The notes below the pieces were generated by a model that was not told where the DNA came from, made no database searches, and was given only the letters and a program-made list of their open reading frames with translations. Source: G965197715 sp965247615 (GTDB taxonomy: Bacteria; Chloroflexota; Dehalococcoidia; Lucifugimonadales; UBA1127). Taken from it: 64,000 bases of DNA. A program made the position numbers and the translations under genes. The stretch is taken from the NCBI GenBank assembly GCA_965247615.1, contig OZ252022.1:744001-808000 (forward strand), read 5' to 3'. This document shows, one piece after another, positions 7,567-16,143 of this stretch (position 1 is the first letter of the stretch; every line of letters begins with the position of its first letter).

Positions 7567-9402
7567 ATGAAGACACCCTTGCTTATCGCCGCCGTCATAG
7601 GCCTGCTTGCTGTAATGGCCTGCGCCGGAGAGAGCGAGACACCGGCAGGTACGGCGCCTCCGCCGCCTGCCCCCGCAGTCCAGCCGTCTCCCGCGGCGCC
7701 CGCTATGGAAGCCTCGCCCTCCGCTGAGATGTCGGACAGCGCGGGTGAGATGGCCAAGCCCGAGCCCGCACGTCCCGGCAGCTTCCGCGGGACCACGGAC
7801 TGCCGCTACGGCGCACCGGTGGCTGAGTGCGGAGAGCCCAAGTACGGCGGCATTCTCCGGGTGGCCCATCGGGGCGACCCTCCGGCCGGATGGGACAACA
7901 TGCGGGTCAGCAACCTGAACAACTCGCTGGCGGGACAGCCCATCTTTGGTGAGGACAATCTCCTGCACAACTGCTGGGACGAGTCCGCGCGAATGTGCCC
8001 GGGGGTTGCGGAGAGTTGGGAGTCGAACGCTGATTTCTCCGTGTGGACCTTCAAGATACGCGACGGGGTGAAGTGGCACGACGGGACCCCGTTTACCGCG
8101 GACGACGTGACGTTCTGGATGAACCTGTTTGTGAACGGGGCGACGGTGGGCGACAAGACGCGGTTGCCGGGCGCCACCAAGAGCTGGCTCGGCAAGCTTC
8201 AGATGGCGGAGACCCTCGAGGGCAACCGCGTGCAGGCCACGCTGGAGGAATCGGACCCGCTCTTCGCCACGCGCATGGCCCTGCACCACGCCATCTACTT
8301 CGCCCACCCGAAGCACCTGATCGAGCCCGAGATCCAGGCTGGGAACACGGAGGTTGCCCCGGTGGACGTGGGCCTGGTGGGGACGGGACCCTTTGCCTAC
8401 AGTAGCCACGAGCGCGGCGTCGTCATTGAGGTGCGCCGGTTCGACGAGTACTGGAAGGTGGATGAGCGGGGCAATCAGCTGCCGTACCTGGACGGCGTGG
8501 ACATCTTCATTACAGGACGAGACTCGGCGGCGGTCCAGGCGGCCATGCGGACGGGGAGGCTGGATACCGGCGGCCGCGGCAGAGGGGTCTACGTGGGGCC
8601 CGACATGATCCCATCCTATGAAGAGAGCCTGGGGGATTCCTTCTGGCTCCAGGAGATCCCGGGAGGCATTGGAGAGGACCTGGGCTTCAACACGCTGCGC
8701 CCGCCCTTTGACGACGTCCGAGTGCGGAGGGCTGTCCACCTGTGGGTTGACCGCTACTCTGCTATCGAATCGCTGGGGCAGGGGTTCGGCGTGCCGCAGT
8801 GCCTGATGAACGACACGGCCTGGTGCAATGAGGACTACCTGACATGGCCAGGGTACAATCGCGAGACCAAGGAGGCTGACCGGGCCGAGGCCAAGCGGCT
8901 GTTGGCAGAGGCTGGGTACCCGGAGGGGCTGAAGTTCACCATCACGGGGCCGCGCAACCGTTCAGTGGGGCTGGAGTGGTGGTCGGGGGCGCTGGCGGGG
9001 TCCGGCTTTGAGGTGGAGTTCGAGTTCCTGGAGGTGGCGGCCAGTGACGACCGGAGGGCGCGCAGCGAGTACACGGCGTCCTACGGCGGCGGCGGCTCCA
9101 TCGACCCTGAGAGCGGGCTCCGCGGCCTGTCGACGAAGGACGTCAGTCCCCAGGCGGGGCCGGTCCACAACGACCCCAAGGTGGCCGAGTTCTTCAAACG
9201 GATGGGCGCCGAGAGCGAGTTCGAGGCGCGGCGCGAGATCTTCCGGGAGTTCGAGCGCTACATGCTCGTGGAGCAGGTGTACCTGGTGCGGAGCTTTGTT
9301 GGGGTGGACTTCATCATCTACCGGGACTACGTGAAGGGACAGCCCCATCACGTGCTCAATGGGGACTTCAACTCGTGGGCGCCGGTCTGGCTGGACCAGT
9401 AG
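7567..9402 (+). CDS. ABC importer solute-binding lipoprotein, family 5
   Basis: A 611-residue paralogue of the preceding SBP. I place the start at 7567 because MKTPLLIAAVIGLLAVMAC is a clean lipoprotein signal (lipobox VMAC) with GGAG upstream; an ATG 39 nt earlier would add a hydrophilic tail. Family-5 blocks: YGGILRVAHRGDPP, CPGVAESWE, WTFKIRDGVKWHDGTPFT and TWPGYNRETKEADRAEAKRLL. It keeps the C-x7-C pair (CWDESARMC) but lacks the second cysteine pair near the C-terminal lobe. It has a longer linker than its neighbour, and probably a different ligand served by the same permeases. Confidence 0.9.
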   Translation: MKTPLLIAAVIGLLAVMACAGESETPAGTAPPPPAPAVQPSPAAPAMEASPSAEMSDSAGEMAKPEPARPGSFRGTTDCRYGAPVAECGEPKYGGILRVAHRGDPPAGWDNMRVSNLNNSLAGQPIFGEDNLLHNCWDESARMCPGVAESWESNADFSVWTFKIRDGVKWHDGTPFTADDVTFWMNLFVNGATVGDKTRLPGATKSWLGKLQMAETLEGNRVQATLEESDPLFATRMALHHAIYFAHPKHLIEPEIQAGNTEVAPVDVGLVGTGPFAYSSHERGVVIEVRRFDEYWKVDERGNQLPYLDGVDIFITGRDSAAVQAAMRTGRLDTGGRGRGVYVGPDMIPSYEESLGDSFWLQEIPGGIGEDLGFNTLRPPFDDVRVRRAVHLWVDRYSAIESLGQGFGVPQCLMNDTAWCNEDYLTWPGYNRETKEADRAEAKRLLAEAGYPEGLKFTITGPRNRSVGLEWWSGALAGSGFEVEFEFLEVAASDDRRARSEYTASYGGGGSIDPESGLRGLSTKDVSPQAGPVHNDPKVAEFFKRMGAESEFEARREIFREFERYMLVEQVYLVRSFVGVDFIIYRDYVKGQPHHVLNGDFNSWAPVWLDQ

Positions 9403-9607
9403 GCGCCGCCGCGGGGCAGACCGAGGGCTGGGAGCTTGCACGCAGCTTCGGCGGTGGAGGGCATCGGCGCGGCGCTCTGGGGAGACCGCGCGGGACGCCG
9501 GGGGGATTCCAGTCCGCCCGAAACAGCGACTCGCGTCGGATGAGGGCATGGAGGAGCAGCAGATAGAAGGACCCCGACGCATCGGCGTACGAGGACGCAG
9601 AGAACCC

Positions 9608-9880
9608 ATGCGTGAATACCTGGCGAAGCGGCTTCTCCTCTTCTTGCTCACCCTCTTGGTGGCCTCTCTGATCATCTTCGCCGTCACGCGCATCCTCCCC
9701 GGAGACCAGGTTGCGGAGGACCTGTCCGCGACTTCCGCGTCGCGGAGACGGCGCAGGGGTCCGCGAGTGGCGGGGTCGACGCGTCCGATGGGCGGTAGAG
9801 CACACGCGGGCCTAGCGCCCATACGGGGCATGCAGGAGAAGAGCGGATGGGCAGACCCTCAATGCTTCCGCGAACGATGA
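9608..9880 (+). pseudogene. Truncated duplicate of the DppB permease N-terminus
   Basis: The first ~35 codons (MREYLAKRLLLFLLTLLVAS...RILPGD) closely match the start of the intact permease at 9893, then the frame runs into unrelated Arg-rich sequence and stops at 9880. The region before the ATG is also duplicated (GGGCATG...AGGAG and GACGC.GAGA). The two copies are about 285 bp apart. It encodes only the first membrane segment and is probably non-functional, unless translated as a small leader. Confidence 0.75.
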
Positions 9881-9892
9881 CGCGGAGAGTCC

Positions 9893-10858
9893 ATGCGTGA
9901 GTACCTAGCCAAGCGGCTTCTCCTATTCCTTCCTACGCTCTTCTTGGCGTCGCTCGCCATCTTCGCCGCCATGCGCATCATCCCCGGCGACGTGGCCGAC
10001 GTCATCCTCGGGGGCGACGAGAACACGGATGTGGTCTCGGTGGAGGAGTACCGCCGGATCCGGGAGCACCTGGGTCTGAACGAACCGCTTCCCGTGCAGT
10101 ATGGGAAGTGGATATGGAGCATGGTCAACGGCGAGTTCGGCGGCACGTCCATCATGACGCGAGAGCCCATCTCGGAGATGGTGGCGCGGCGTGCTCTGGT
10201 AACTGTCCAGCTGGCGCTCTATACCATCGTGCTCTCCATTGGCCTATCCGTCCCCCTGGGTGTCATTGCGGCGGTGAAGCAGGACAGTTGGCCGGACTAT
10301 CTGATTCGAACGATCACGATCTCCGGTCACGCCCTGCCCAACTTCTGGGTGGCCCTGATGGTGATACTCGGCCTGGTCATCTACCTCCAGTGGTCCCCGC
10401 CGCTGCGGTACCAGGCGGTATGGGACAACCCTGTGGGCCACTTCCAGAAGATTATCTGGCCTGTTCTGGTCCTGACGTGGGGCTACAGCGCGTACCTGAC
10501 GCGCATCACGCGGGCCAACATCCTGGAAGTGCTGCGCCAGGACTACGTTCGCACGGCGCGCAGCAAGGGACTCAGGGAGGCCGTCATCTTCGGCCGCCAC
10601 GCGCTGCGCAACGCCCTCATCCCGGTGGTCACCGTGGGGGGCTTCTACATGGGCTCCCTCCTGAGCGGCACCGTCATCCTGGAGTCGATCTTCGTCCTGC
10701 CCGGCATGGGGCAGGGTATAGTCGCCAGCGCGCTTGAGCGGGACTATCCGGTCATTCAGAGCCTGACGCTGGTCCTGGTCTTTATCATGCTGGTCATCAA
10801 TCTGCTGGTTGATCTGCTCTACGCGGTGATCGATCCGCGCATCAGCTACGCCCGCTAA
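9893..10858 (+). CDS. ABC importer permease, DppB/OppB type
   Basis: A 321-residue inner-membrane permease with the family N-terminus (MREYLAKRLLLFLPTLFLAS), about six membrane segments and the EAA loop that contacts the ATPase (VRTARSKGLREAVIFGRHALRNALIPVV). The C-terminus ends LLYAVIDPRISY as usual. It forms a heterodimer with the DppC-type gene 21 nt downstream and receives substrate from the two upstream SBPs. No DppD/DppF ATPase gene follows, so ATP hydrolysis must come from elsewhere. Confidence 0.92.
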   Translation: MREYLAKRLLLFLPTLFLASLAIFAAMRIIPGDVADVILGGDENTDVVSVEEYRRIREHLGLNEPLPVQYGKWIWSMVNGEFGGTSIMTREPISEMVARRALVTVQLALYTIVLSIGLSVPLGVIAAVKQDSWPDYLIRTITISGHALPNFWVALMVILGLVIYLQWSPPLRYQAVWDNPVGHFQKIIWPVLVLTWGYSAYLTRITRANILEVLRQDYVRTARSKGLREAVIFGRHALRNALIPVVTVGGFYMGSLLSGTVILESIFVLPGMGQGIVASALERDYPVIQSLTLVLVFIMLVINLLVDLLYAVIDPRISYAR

Positions 10859-10879
10859 CGGCAGGGACTGGAGCTCACC

Positions 10880-11791
10880 GTGAGCACCGACGCATTTCAG
10901 GCACAGTCGACAGCACGCGAGCTGCTGCGGAGACGGAGTCCGGGGGCGCGGGCTGCGGCCGGCGTGCTCAACTTCGCCCGGCGCAAGCCCCTGGGCGCGG
11001 CGGGCGGCGTGTTGCTCGTTGCGCTGGTGCTGGTGGCGGTCTTCGCGGGGGCGCTGGCGCCGTACGACCCCTATGGGCACAACACTGCCGTCAGCATGAG
11101 CCCCCCGACTACGACGAACCTCGCCGGGACGGACGTCTTTGGCCGCGACCAGCTTAGCCGCATCATCTTTGGGTCTCGCATATCGCTCTACGTTGGCGTC
11201 ATCTCGGTGATCCTGGGCACGAGCGTTGGCCTGGTGGTGGGCATCGCCTCTGCGTACTACGGGGGCAAGCTCGACCTCATGGTGCAGCGGGTGGTGGACA
11301 CGATGATGGGGTTCCCCGGGCTGGTGCTGGTGCTGGTATTGGTGATCGCGCTGGGCCCATCCCTGTTCAACGTCACGCTGGCCATAGCCATCAACTACAC
11401 GGACAAGGTCATACGCCTGGCCCGGTCCAGCGGCTTGTCGATCAAGGAGGAGGCCTACGTGCTGGCCGCGGGGGCCCTGGGCGCGAGCAACCTGCGAATC
11501 ATCGCCCGGCACATCATCCCCAACAGCTTGGCGCCCCTCTTTGTGCTGGCGACGGGTCAGCTTGGCTCCGCTATCGTCACCGAGGCCGGCCTGAGCTTCC
11601 TGGGGCTGGGTGTGCAGCCGCCCCACCCGTCCTGGGGCAACATGCTTCAGGCAGCCTCCAAGGCGCACCTGGAGACCGCTTCCTGGCTGGCGGTGTACCC
11701 CGGGCTTGCACTGGCGTCGGTCACCTTTGCATTCGCCGTATTCGGCGACGCGGTGCGCGATGTCCTGGACCCGCGCCTCCGCGGCACGTAA
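10880..11791 (+). CDS. ABC importer permease, DppC/OppC type
   Basis: A 303-residue inner-membrane permease starting at GTG (GGAG 8 nt upstream). It shows the DppC layout: a cytoplasmic N-terminal stretch, RRKPLGAAGGVLL membrane entry, GTDVFGRDQLSRIIFGSRISL, the EAA loop (EAYVLAAGALGASNLRIIARHIIPNS) and the LDPRLRGT tail. It partners the DppB-type permease. The cluster ends here; the next gene is on the opposite strand. Confidence 0.92.
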   Translation: MSTDAFQAQSTARELLRRRSPGARAAAGVLNFARRKPLGAAGGVLLVALVLVAVFAGALAPYDPYGHNTAVSMSPPTTTNLAGTDVFGRDQLSRIIFGSRISLYVGVISVILGTSVGLVVGIASAYYGGKLDLMVQRVVDTMMGFPGLVLVLVLVIALGPSLFNVTLAIAINYTDKVIRLARSSGLSIKEEAYVLAAGALGASNLRIIARHIIPNSLAPLFVLATGQLGSAIVTEAGLSFLGLGVQPPHPSWGNMLQAASKAHLETASWLAVYPGLALASVTFAFAVFGDAVRDVLDPRLRGT

Positions 11792-11860
11792 ACCGGAGAC
11801 GGGGCGGCGCCCGATCAGCAGGATGAGATCTGGTTGGTCACGGTCCTCTCAGAATCGGGC

Positions 11861-12283
11861 TTATCTGTTGGACCAGGGGTCTATCACGGCGATCCCACAC
11901 CCTGCGAAGTCGTTCACGTCCCTCGTTGCGACCGATGCCCCCAGGGAGTGGGCGATCGCCGCGATCTGGCAGTCGGCGTGGTTGATGGGATGTCCAGCGG
12001 CGCGGCGCACGGCAGCTATCACGGCGTAGGCCTGGGCGGCGTAGCTGTCGAAGGGGAGGATGCGACCCGAGTAGTCTTCCCGGAGCATTCCCTCAATCTC
12101 TGCAAGTAGCCCGTCACGGCGCCGACCTGTCGGTAGAATCTCAACACCGTAACGCAATTCAGCTTCGCTTATGGTCGAGACGTACAGACTTGGGACTGCT
12201 TGCTGGGCAAGCCATTCGATGACGCTGGCATCGGGGCTGGGGCGCATCAGCTCCGAGACGACGTTGGTGTCAAGGACGATCAT
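11861..12283 (-). CDS. PIN-domain toxin, FitB/VapC type
   Basis: A 140-residue PIN ribonuclease. The start at 12283 gives the canonical MIVLDTNVVSELMRP; a GAGGTGG ribosome site precedes it and the antitoxin stop lies 10 nt upstream. Predicted metal-binding acids are D5, E42 (SEAELRYG), D104 (HADCQIAA) and D122 (ATRDVNDF). The family cleaves RNA and is neutralised by the small DNA-binding protein encoded just upstream. Confidence 0.88.
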   Translation of the reverse strand: MIVLDTNVVSELMRPSPDASVIEWLAQQAVPSLYVSTISEAELRYGVEILPTGRRRDGLLAEIEGMLREDYSGRILPFDSYAAQAYAVIAAVRRAAGHPINHADCQIAAIAHSLGASVATRDVNDFAGCGIAVIDPWSNR

Positions 12284-12293
12284 CGCCGCCACC

Positions 12294-12539
12294 TCAGTCA
12301 AATTGGGGCGGTTCTCGCATAGGCTCACGGGGCGGCAGGTCTAGCTCAGCACCACCGAAGGGCGCGAACCGGGCTCGAATGGCGTTGGCCATACCCTGCC
12401 CGGTTGAGGGTCCCTGGTCCAGCGCCGCCCTCAGAATATCTCTGGCCTCCTGCTCCATGGACCTGCCGTTCTCAGCTGCCCGAATGCGCAGCCGCCTCTT
12501 CAGGCCATCGTCAAGGTTGCGCACGGTGATACTGGCCAT
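12294..12539 (-). CDS. Antitoxin, FitA-like ribbon-helix-helix protein
   Basis: An 81-residue protein beginning MASITVRNLDDGLKRRLRIR, followed by ENGRSMEQEARDILRAAL, the typical ribbon-helix-helix of FitA/VapB antitoxins. The remaining tail would wrap the toxin. The ATG has GGAGG 8 nt upstream, and a GATAAT -10-like box lies about 30 nt further upstream. It is co-transcribed with the PIN toxin. Confidence 0.87.
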   Translation of the reverse strand: MASITVRNLDDGLKRRLRIRAAENGRSMEQEARDILRAALDQGPSTGQGMANAIRARFAPFGGAELDLPPREPMREPPQFD

Positions 12540-12687
12540 GATTGGGCCTCCGTCTGCGTTGTCACGACATTATCACATGATTGCATTGCTATCACCAGGT
12601 CTTTCGCATTTGAGGCAGGCGGGGCCGCTGGGACCGGCCTGGCGCAGTCCTGATGCCCCGGACCAATGTGTGCCTTTCTTGGACCAC

Positions 12688-12793
12688 CTGGCGTCGAGCG
12701 GCGGTCCCAACAATCGTCCTGTGCAGCCCACGGACAGCCGCGTGATAACAGCCTGGCGGCGGGCTGGGCACACTCGCATGTCATTGTGACCAT
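12688..12793 (+). pseudogene. Detached copy of the carbonic anhydrase gene's 3' end
   Basis: These 106 bp match 13878-13983, the last ~25 codons of the alpha carbonic anhydrase gene plus 31 bp beyond its stop, with scattered substitutions. The conserved coding piece is SGGPNNRPVQ...RVIT. The stop of the intact gene is lost in this copy (TAG changed to GGG), so it cannot be a working gene. Confidence 0.75.
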
Positions 12794-13175
12794 CAGGAGC
12801 TTGCATGGGGCGCTGCCCAGCCGGTCTTGACCAGCGGGTGAGCGACTAATAGAGTGACTCGTCGGCCGCAGTCTGCGCCTGAAGGTCTGTGAATTCGTCA
12901 GGCGATAGGTCGCGGGTCACAACATCGGCGCGGCCGGGCCTCCGGGACACAGCCCATCTGCGCACCCCCCTCCGAGCCGAGTACGGGGAAAAGGCCAGGG
13001 TGGGCCTTCTACCGCATGCCGGCGACATGTGCTGAAGTGGATTGCGCCCGACGTTCTCGCCGCGCCCTGGTGGAGGGTGTTGTGAGAGGCTGCATCGCCG
13101 GATGGCCAATAACACTCCACAACAACCGCATTTGCCGTTCCATCAGACGGAGGAGCAAAGGATAGCAGGTCCAGC
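12794..13175. other. Intergenic gap before the carbonic anhydrase
   Basis: No gene is supported. Short open frames on the minus strand (for example 12846-13115) lack a ribosome site or family resemblance. No clear promoter for the carbonic anhydrase could be picked out. Confidence 0.35.
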
Positions 13176-13952
13176 TTGGAGAATCAGCCAGGGCTGAGAA
13201 TCGTTTGGCTGGCGCTGGCGCTGGCGTGCCTGCCGGCGGCATTGCTGACAGGTGCGGTTTGCAGCCGTTCCGATGAAGCGGTGCAGTGGGCGTACAATGG
13301 GCCGGGCGCGCCGGAACATTGGGCCTCATTGTCCGAAGAGTACGCAACCTGCGCCGACGGCAAGCAGCAATCTCCAATTGATATCGCCGGGTACTCCAAG
13401 GGCGACGCCGCACCTATTTCGTTCTTATACAGCGCCGATGCTACGTCCGTCGGCAACGATGGCAAATTTGTGCATGCTGGCTATGCAGCGGGTAACACCC
13501 TGAGGGTCGGCCAGCGGACCTACGAGCTAAAGTCGGCGCACTTGCATTCACCATCAGAGCATCGGATAGACGGCACGAGCTTTGCGGCTGAACTGCACCT
13601 GGTTCATGCGGATGCCGACGGTAACCTGGCAGTCGTAGGACTGTTGTTCGAGCTGGGCGCGTCCAGCCCCGTAGTGCAGGCGATTCTCGATGCTGCCCCG
13701 GCTGCCGGCGATACTGTGGTCGACGGCTTTACTCTCAATGCCAGGGGCTACGCGCAGGGCGAGCTAGGCTATTACCGGTACGATGGCTCAAAGACGACAC
13801 CCCCGTGCGCTGAATCGGTTGACTGGTATGTGATGCGCCAGCCCAAGACCATCTCCCCGGAGCAGGTTGATAGCCTTCTGGCGTTGAGCGGCGGTCCCAA
13901 CAATCGTCCTGTGCAGTCCACGGGCAACCGCGTGATAACAGGCCGGCGGTAG
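13176..13952 (+). CDS. Secreted alpha-type carbonic anhydrase
   Basis: A 258-residue protein interconverting CO2 and bicarbonate outside the cytoplasmic membrane. It has an N-terminal signal segment (residues 8-28), then the alpha-CA fold: KQQSPIDI, zinc ligands H122 and H124 in AHLHSPSEH and H141 in AELHLVH, and the late motifs TTPPC and NNRPVQ. The start is a TTG with only a weak AGCAGG upstream; no better in-frame start was seen before the signal peptide. A cysteine at 29 follows the hydrophobic core but is a poor lipobox (GAVC). Its 3' end is duplicated at 12688-12793. Confidence 0.9.
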   Translation: MENQPGLRIVWLALALACLPAALLTGAVCSRSDEAVQWAYNGPGAPEHWASLSEEYATCADGKQQSPIDIAGYSKGDAAPISFLYSADATSVGNDGKFVHAGYAAGNTLRVGQRTYELKSAHLHSPSEHRIDGTSFAAELHLVHADADGNLAVVGLLFELGASSPVVQAILDAAPAAGDTVVDGFTLNARGYAQGELGYYRYDGSKTTPPCAESVDWYVMRQPKTISPEQVDSLLALSGGPNNRPVQSTGNRVITGRR

Positions 13953-14029
13953 GCTGGACACACTCGCGTTTCAATGCGACCATGCTGCTGGACTTTGCCG
14001 TAGTTCCGCAGCTGGAGTACCCTACCGAC

Positions 14030-14767
14030 ATGAACATGCTCAAGCCGGTCTTGGCGATCGCCATATTTGTCCTTGCCTGCCTGTCGTGCGGCGGAGGAAC
14101 CGACGCCGTCAGGATGGGCACGGAAGGGGCCTATCCCCCCTACAACTTCATCAACGATAGCGGCGAAGTTGACGGGTTCGAGCGGGAGTTGGGCGATGAG
14201 TTGTGCCGGCGGGCCAATCTCGAGTGCGCCTGGGTGACCAATGAATGGGACAGCATCATACCCAACCTCGTGTCCGGCGACTACGACACCATCCTCGCGG
14301 GAATGAGCATCACCGATGAACGGGACGAGGTTATCGACTTCACCCAGCCGTACGTCCCGCCCGGTCCGTCGGTCTATGTTGCACTGGTCGACGCGGGCGA
14401 TGGGGTGGTCACCGGCAAGGTGGCTGCCCAGGCGTCCACCGTCCAGGCCGGCTACCTGTCTCAATCAGGCGCAACGCTGGTGGAGTACGAATTGGCCGAA
14501 GATGTCTTTCCGGCCGTCCTGAGGGGGGAGGCGGATGCGACGCTGGTAGATATCGGGTTCGCCCATGAGTACATGGCGAAGAGCGGAGAGGGATTGGCAA
14601 TCGTCGGCCCCCAAGTCATGCTCGATGCCGGTACCGGCATCGGCGTACGGGAAACCGACGGCGCGTTGAAAGACAAGCTGAACCGGGCCATCGACGCCAT
14701 GAAAGAGGACAGCTCGTTGAACACCCTGATCCAGAAGTGGCTCGGCCCGGACGCCGCGACGTTTTGA
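14030..14767 (+). CDS. Amino-acid-type solute-binding lipoprotein, family 3
   Basis: A 245-residue periplasmic-type binding protein. The start at 14030 gives MNMLKPVLAIAIFVLACLSC, a lipoprotein signal with cysteine 20; an ATG 48 nt upstream would put a charged stretch ahead of it. Family-3 blocks: GTEGAYPPYNFINDSGEVDGFE, ILAGMSITDERDEVIDFTQPY and LNTLIQKWLG. These bind polar amino acids or related solutes. No permease or ATPase lies next to it, so it works with a transporter encoded elsewhere or as a sensor. Confidence 0.87.
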   Translation: MNMLKPVLAIAIFVLACLSCGGGTDAVRMGTEGAYPPYNFINDSGEVDGFERELGDELCRRANLECAWVTNEWDSIIPNLVSGDYDTILAGMSITDERDEVIDFTQPYVPPGPSVYVALVDAGDGVVTGKVAAQASTVQAGYLSQSGATLVEYELAEDVFPAVLRGEADATLVDIGFAHEYMAKSGEGLAIVGPQVMLDAGTGIGVRETDGALKDKLNRAIDAMKEDSSLNTLIQKWLGPDAATF

Positions 14768-14778
14768 CCGCATCGCAT

Positions 14779-14828
14779 CGGTTAGCCAACCCTGCAATCA
14801 GTGCGCGGTTAGCCAACCCTGCAATCAG
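14779..14828. repeat. Two direct 23-bp repeats
   Basis: An identical 23-bp unit (begins CGGTTAGCCAACC, ends CTGCAATCAG) occurs at 14779-14801 and 14806-14828, separated by 4 nt. It lies just after the family-3 SBP stop. Confidence 0.85.
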
Positions 14829-14836
14829 GAGCACAT

Positions 14837-14854
14837 GGGCTAGCATGCTAGCCC
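14837..14854. terminator. 18-bp perfect palindrome between convergent genes
   Basis: GGGCTAGCA and TGCTAGCCC meet without a loop between the SBP (plus) and the SDR (minus). It may act as a bidirectional terminator, though no strong T-run follows. Confidence 0.45.
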
Positions 14855-14919
14855 TAGCTTCCCGCCGGTGGGGCGGCGGCCGCGAGACGCGCCCCGCCGC
14901 CGCCCTGCTCGCTTCCCTG

Positions 14920-15720
14920 CTACCTCGGCGCGCGGCTCCCGGTGGCGTCGAGCACGGCGCCGTTCATGAACCCGCCCGCGTCGGAGGCAAGGAACACCAC
15001 CAGGCCGCCGTGCTCCTCCTGGGTGGCGTTCCGCCGCATCGCCGACGTCCCTCCGGGCCCCGGCCGCTCGGCCGCGTCGATCCACATCGGCCGGTGGGAG
15101 CTGTCGATGCCGCCCGGCAGGATCACGTTCACCCGCACCTTCGGCGCCCACTCCGCCGCCATTGTCTGGCTCAGGCTGATCAGCGCGGCCTTCGCTGCCC
15201 CGTACGCCCCCGTCCCCGGACTCGCCCCCACGCCCGACGACGACGCGATGTTGATGATCGCTCCCTTGCCCTGCTCCATCATGATGGGCGCCACCGTGGA
15301 GCTGCAGAGGAACGTGGTCTTCACGTTGACGAGAAAGGCCTCCACCAGGTCGTTGTGGTCTATCTCCGCCAGGGGCCCGCTGCGGAACGTCTCCCCCCAG
15401 CTTCCCCCCGCGACATTCACCAGGATGTCGATACGCCCAAACGTCTCATGCACCTGCCGCACCATCTCCGTCACCTGGTCCGGCTCCCGCACGTCCGCCG
15501 TGACGCCCAGCGCGCGTCTGCCCAGCGCCTGCACCTCCTCCACCACGCGCTCCACCGGCTCGTGCGGGCGGGACCTGCCCCCCGTCACCGGTTCCTGCAT
15601 CCGCGCGATCACCGCCACGTCCGCCCCTGCCCCGGCCAGCTCCAGGCAGTACGCCCGCCCCATTCCCTGGCTCCCGCCGCTGACGATAGCCACCCGCCCC
15701 GTGAGATCGAAGCCTGGCAT
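14920..15720 (-). CDS. SDR-family oxidoreductase
   Basis: A 266-residue classical short-chain dehydrogenase: cofactor motif GGSQGMGRA (residues 15-23), DILVNVAGG, the catalytic serine region IINIASSSG and YGAAK (active-site Tyr/Lys). Asp/Arg preference for NAD or NADP is unclear. It is the last gene of the minus-strand catabolic cluster, 423 bp after the preceding SDR, so it may have its own promoter. The C-terminus ends GSRAPR, slightly unlike usual SDR tails. Substrate unknown; a secondary alcohol or hydroxyacyl-CoA is likely from context. Confidence 0.87.
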   Translation of the reverse strand: MPGFDLTGRVAIVSGGSQGMGRAYCLELAGAGADVAVIARMQEPVTGGRSRPHEPVERVVEEVQALGRRALGVTADVREPDQVTEMVRQVHETFGRIDILVNVAGGSWGETFRSGPLAEIDHNDLVEAFLVNVKTTFLCSSTVAPIMMEQGKGAIINIASSSGVGASPGTGAYGAAKAALISLSQTMAAEWAPKVRVNVILPGGIDSSHRPMWIDAAERPGPGGTSAMRRNATQEEHGGLVVFLASDAGGFMNGAVLDATGSRAPR

Positions 15721-16143
15721 GTGTCACCCCCTCCTTCGTAAGTGCTCTCGCTGCTCTCCGTATGCCGTCTGCCCCACCGCCGTAGGTGGGACCCTTGTGG
15801 TTGCCCGGTGGCTGACCTCGCAGACCAACGGCGTCGCAGCCGTCGGCAGCAGGAATTTGATTGTTTGTGCCCGTATGATTGCCGCTTAATTTTTTTCGCG
15901 GAAAAGTGAAGCTGGACGGATTTCCCTCAGATAGGGGACGGTGCAATTGTTTTTTTGGGGGATGGTGACCTCCTTGGGTTCGCTGTGGTGTTGAGGAGTA
16001 TAGTAGCGCGTGGGCACTGGTGGGGGCAATGGAGGGGTGGCACAGGGTCGTGAGGGGGATGCCCCGAACCGCGCCGCCGCCCTGGATTCCCGCCTGCGCG
16101 GGAATCCAGGGAGTGGGGGCGGTGCACCAGCGACTCAGCGACC
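15721..16143. other. Intergenic gap with a dRS3-like palindrome
   Basis: No gene is supported. 16081-16110 is a perfect inverted repeat (13-bp arms CCTGGATTCCCGC / GCGGGAATCCAGG, loop CTGC) of the ATTCCC-N-GGGAAT type known as dRS3 in Neisseria. A related, imperfect copy is at about 37311-37350. A 15-nt run GTTTTTTTGGGGGAT (15949-15963) also recurs at 36925-36939. Confidence 0.6.

Noticed and set aside
6730..8739. A 669-codon minus-strand frame
   Set aside because: It lies opposite two SBP genes with signal peptides and family motifs; no domain is recognisable in it.
12846..13115. An 89-codon minus-strand frame
   Set aside because: No family resemblance or ribosome site; only its last residues look protein-like.
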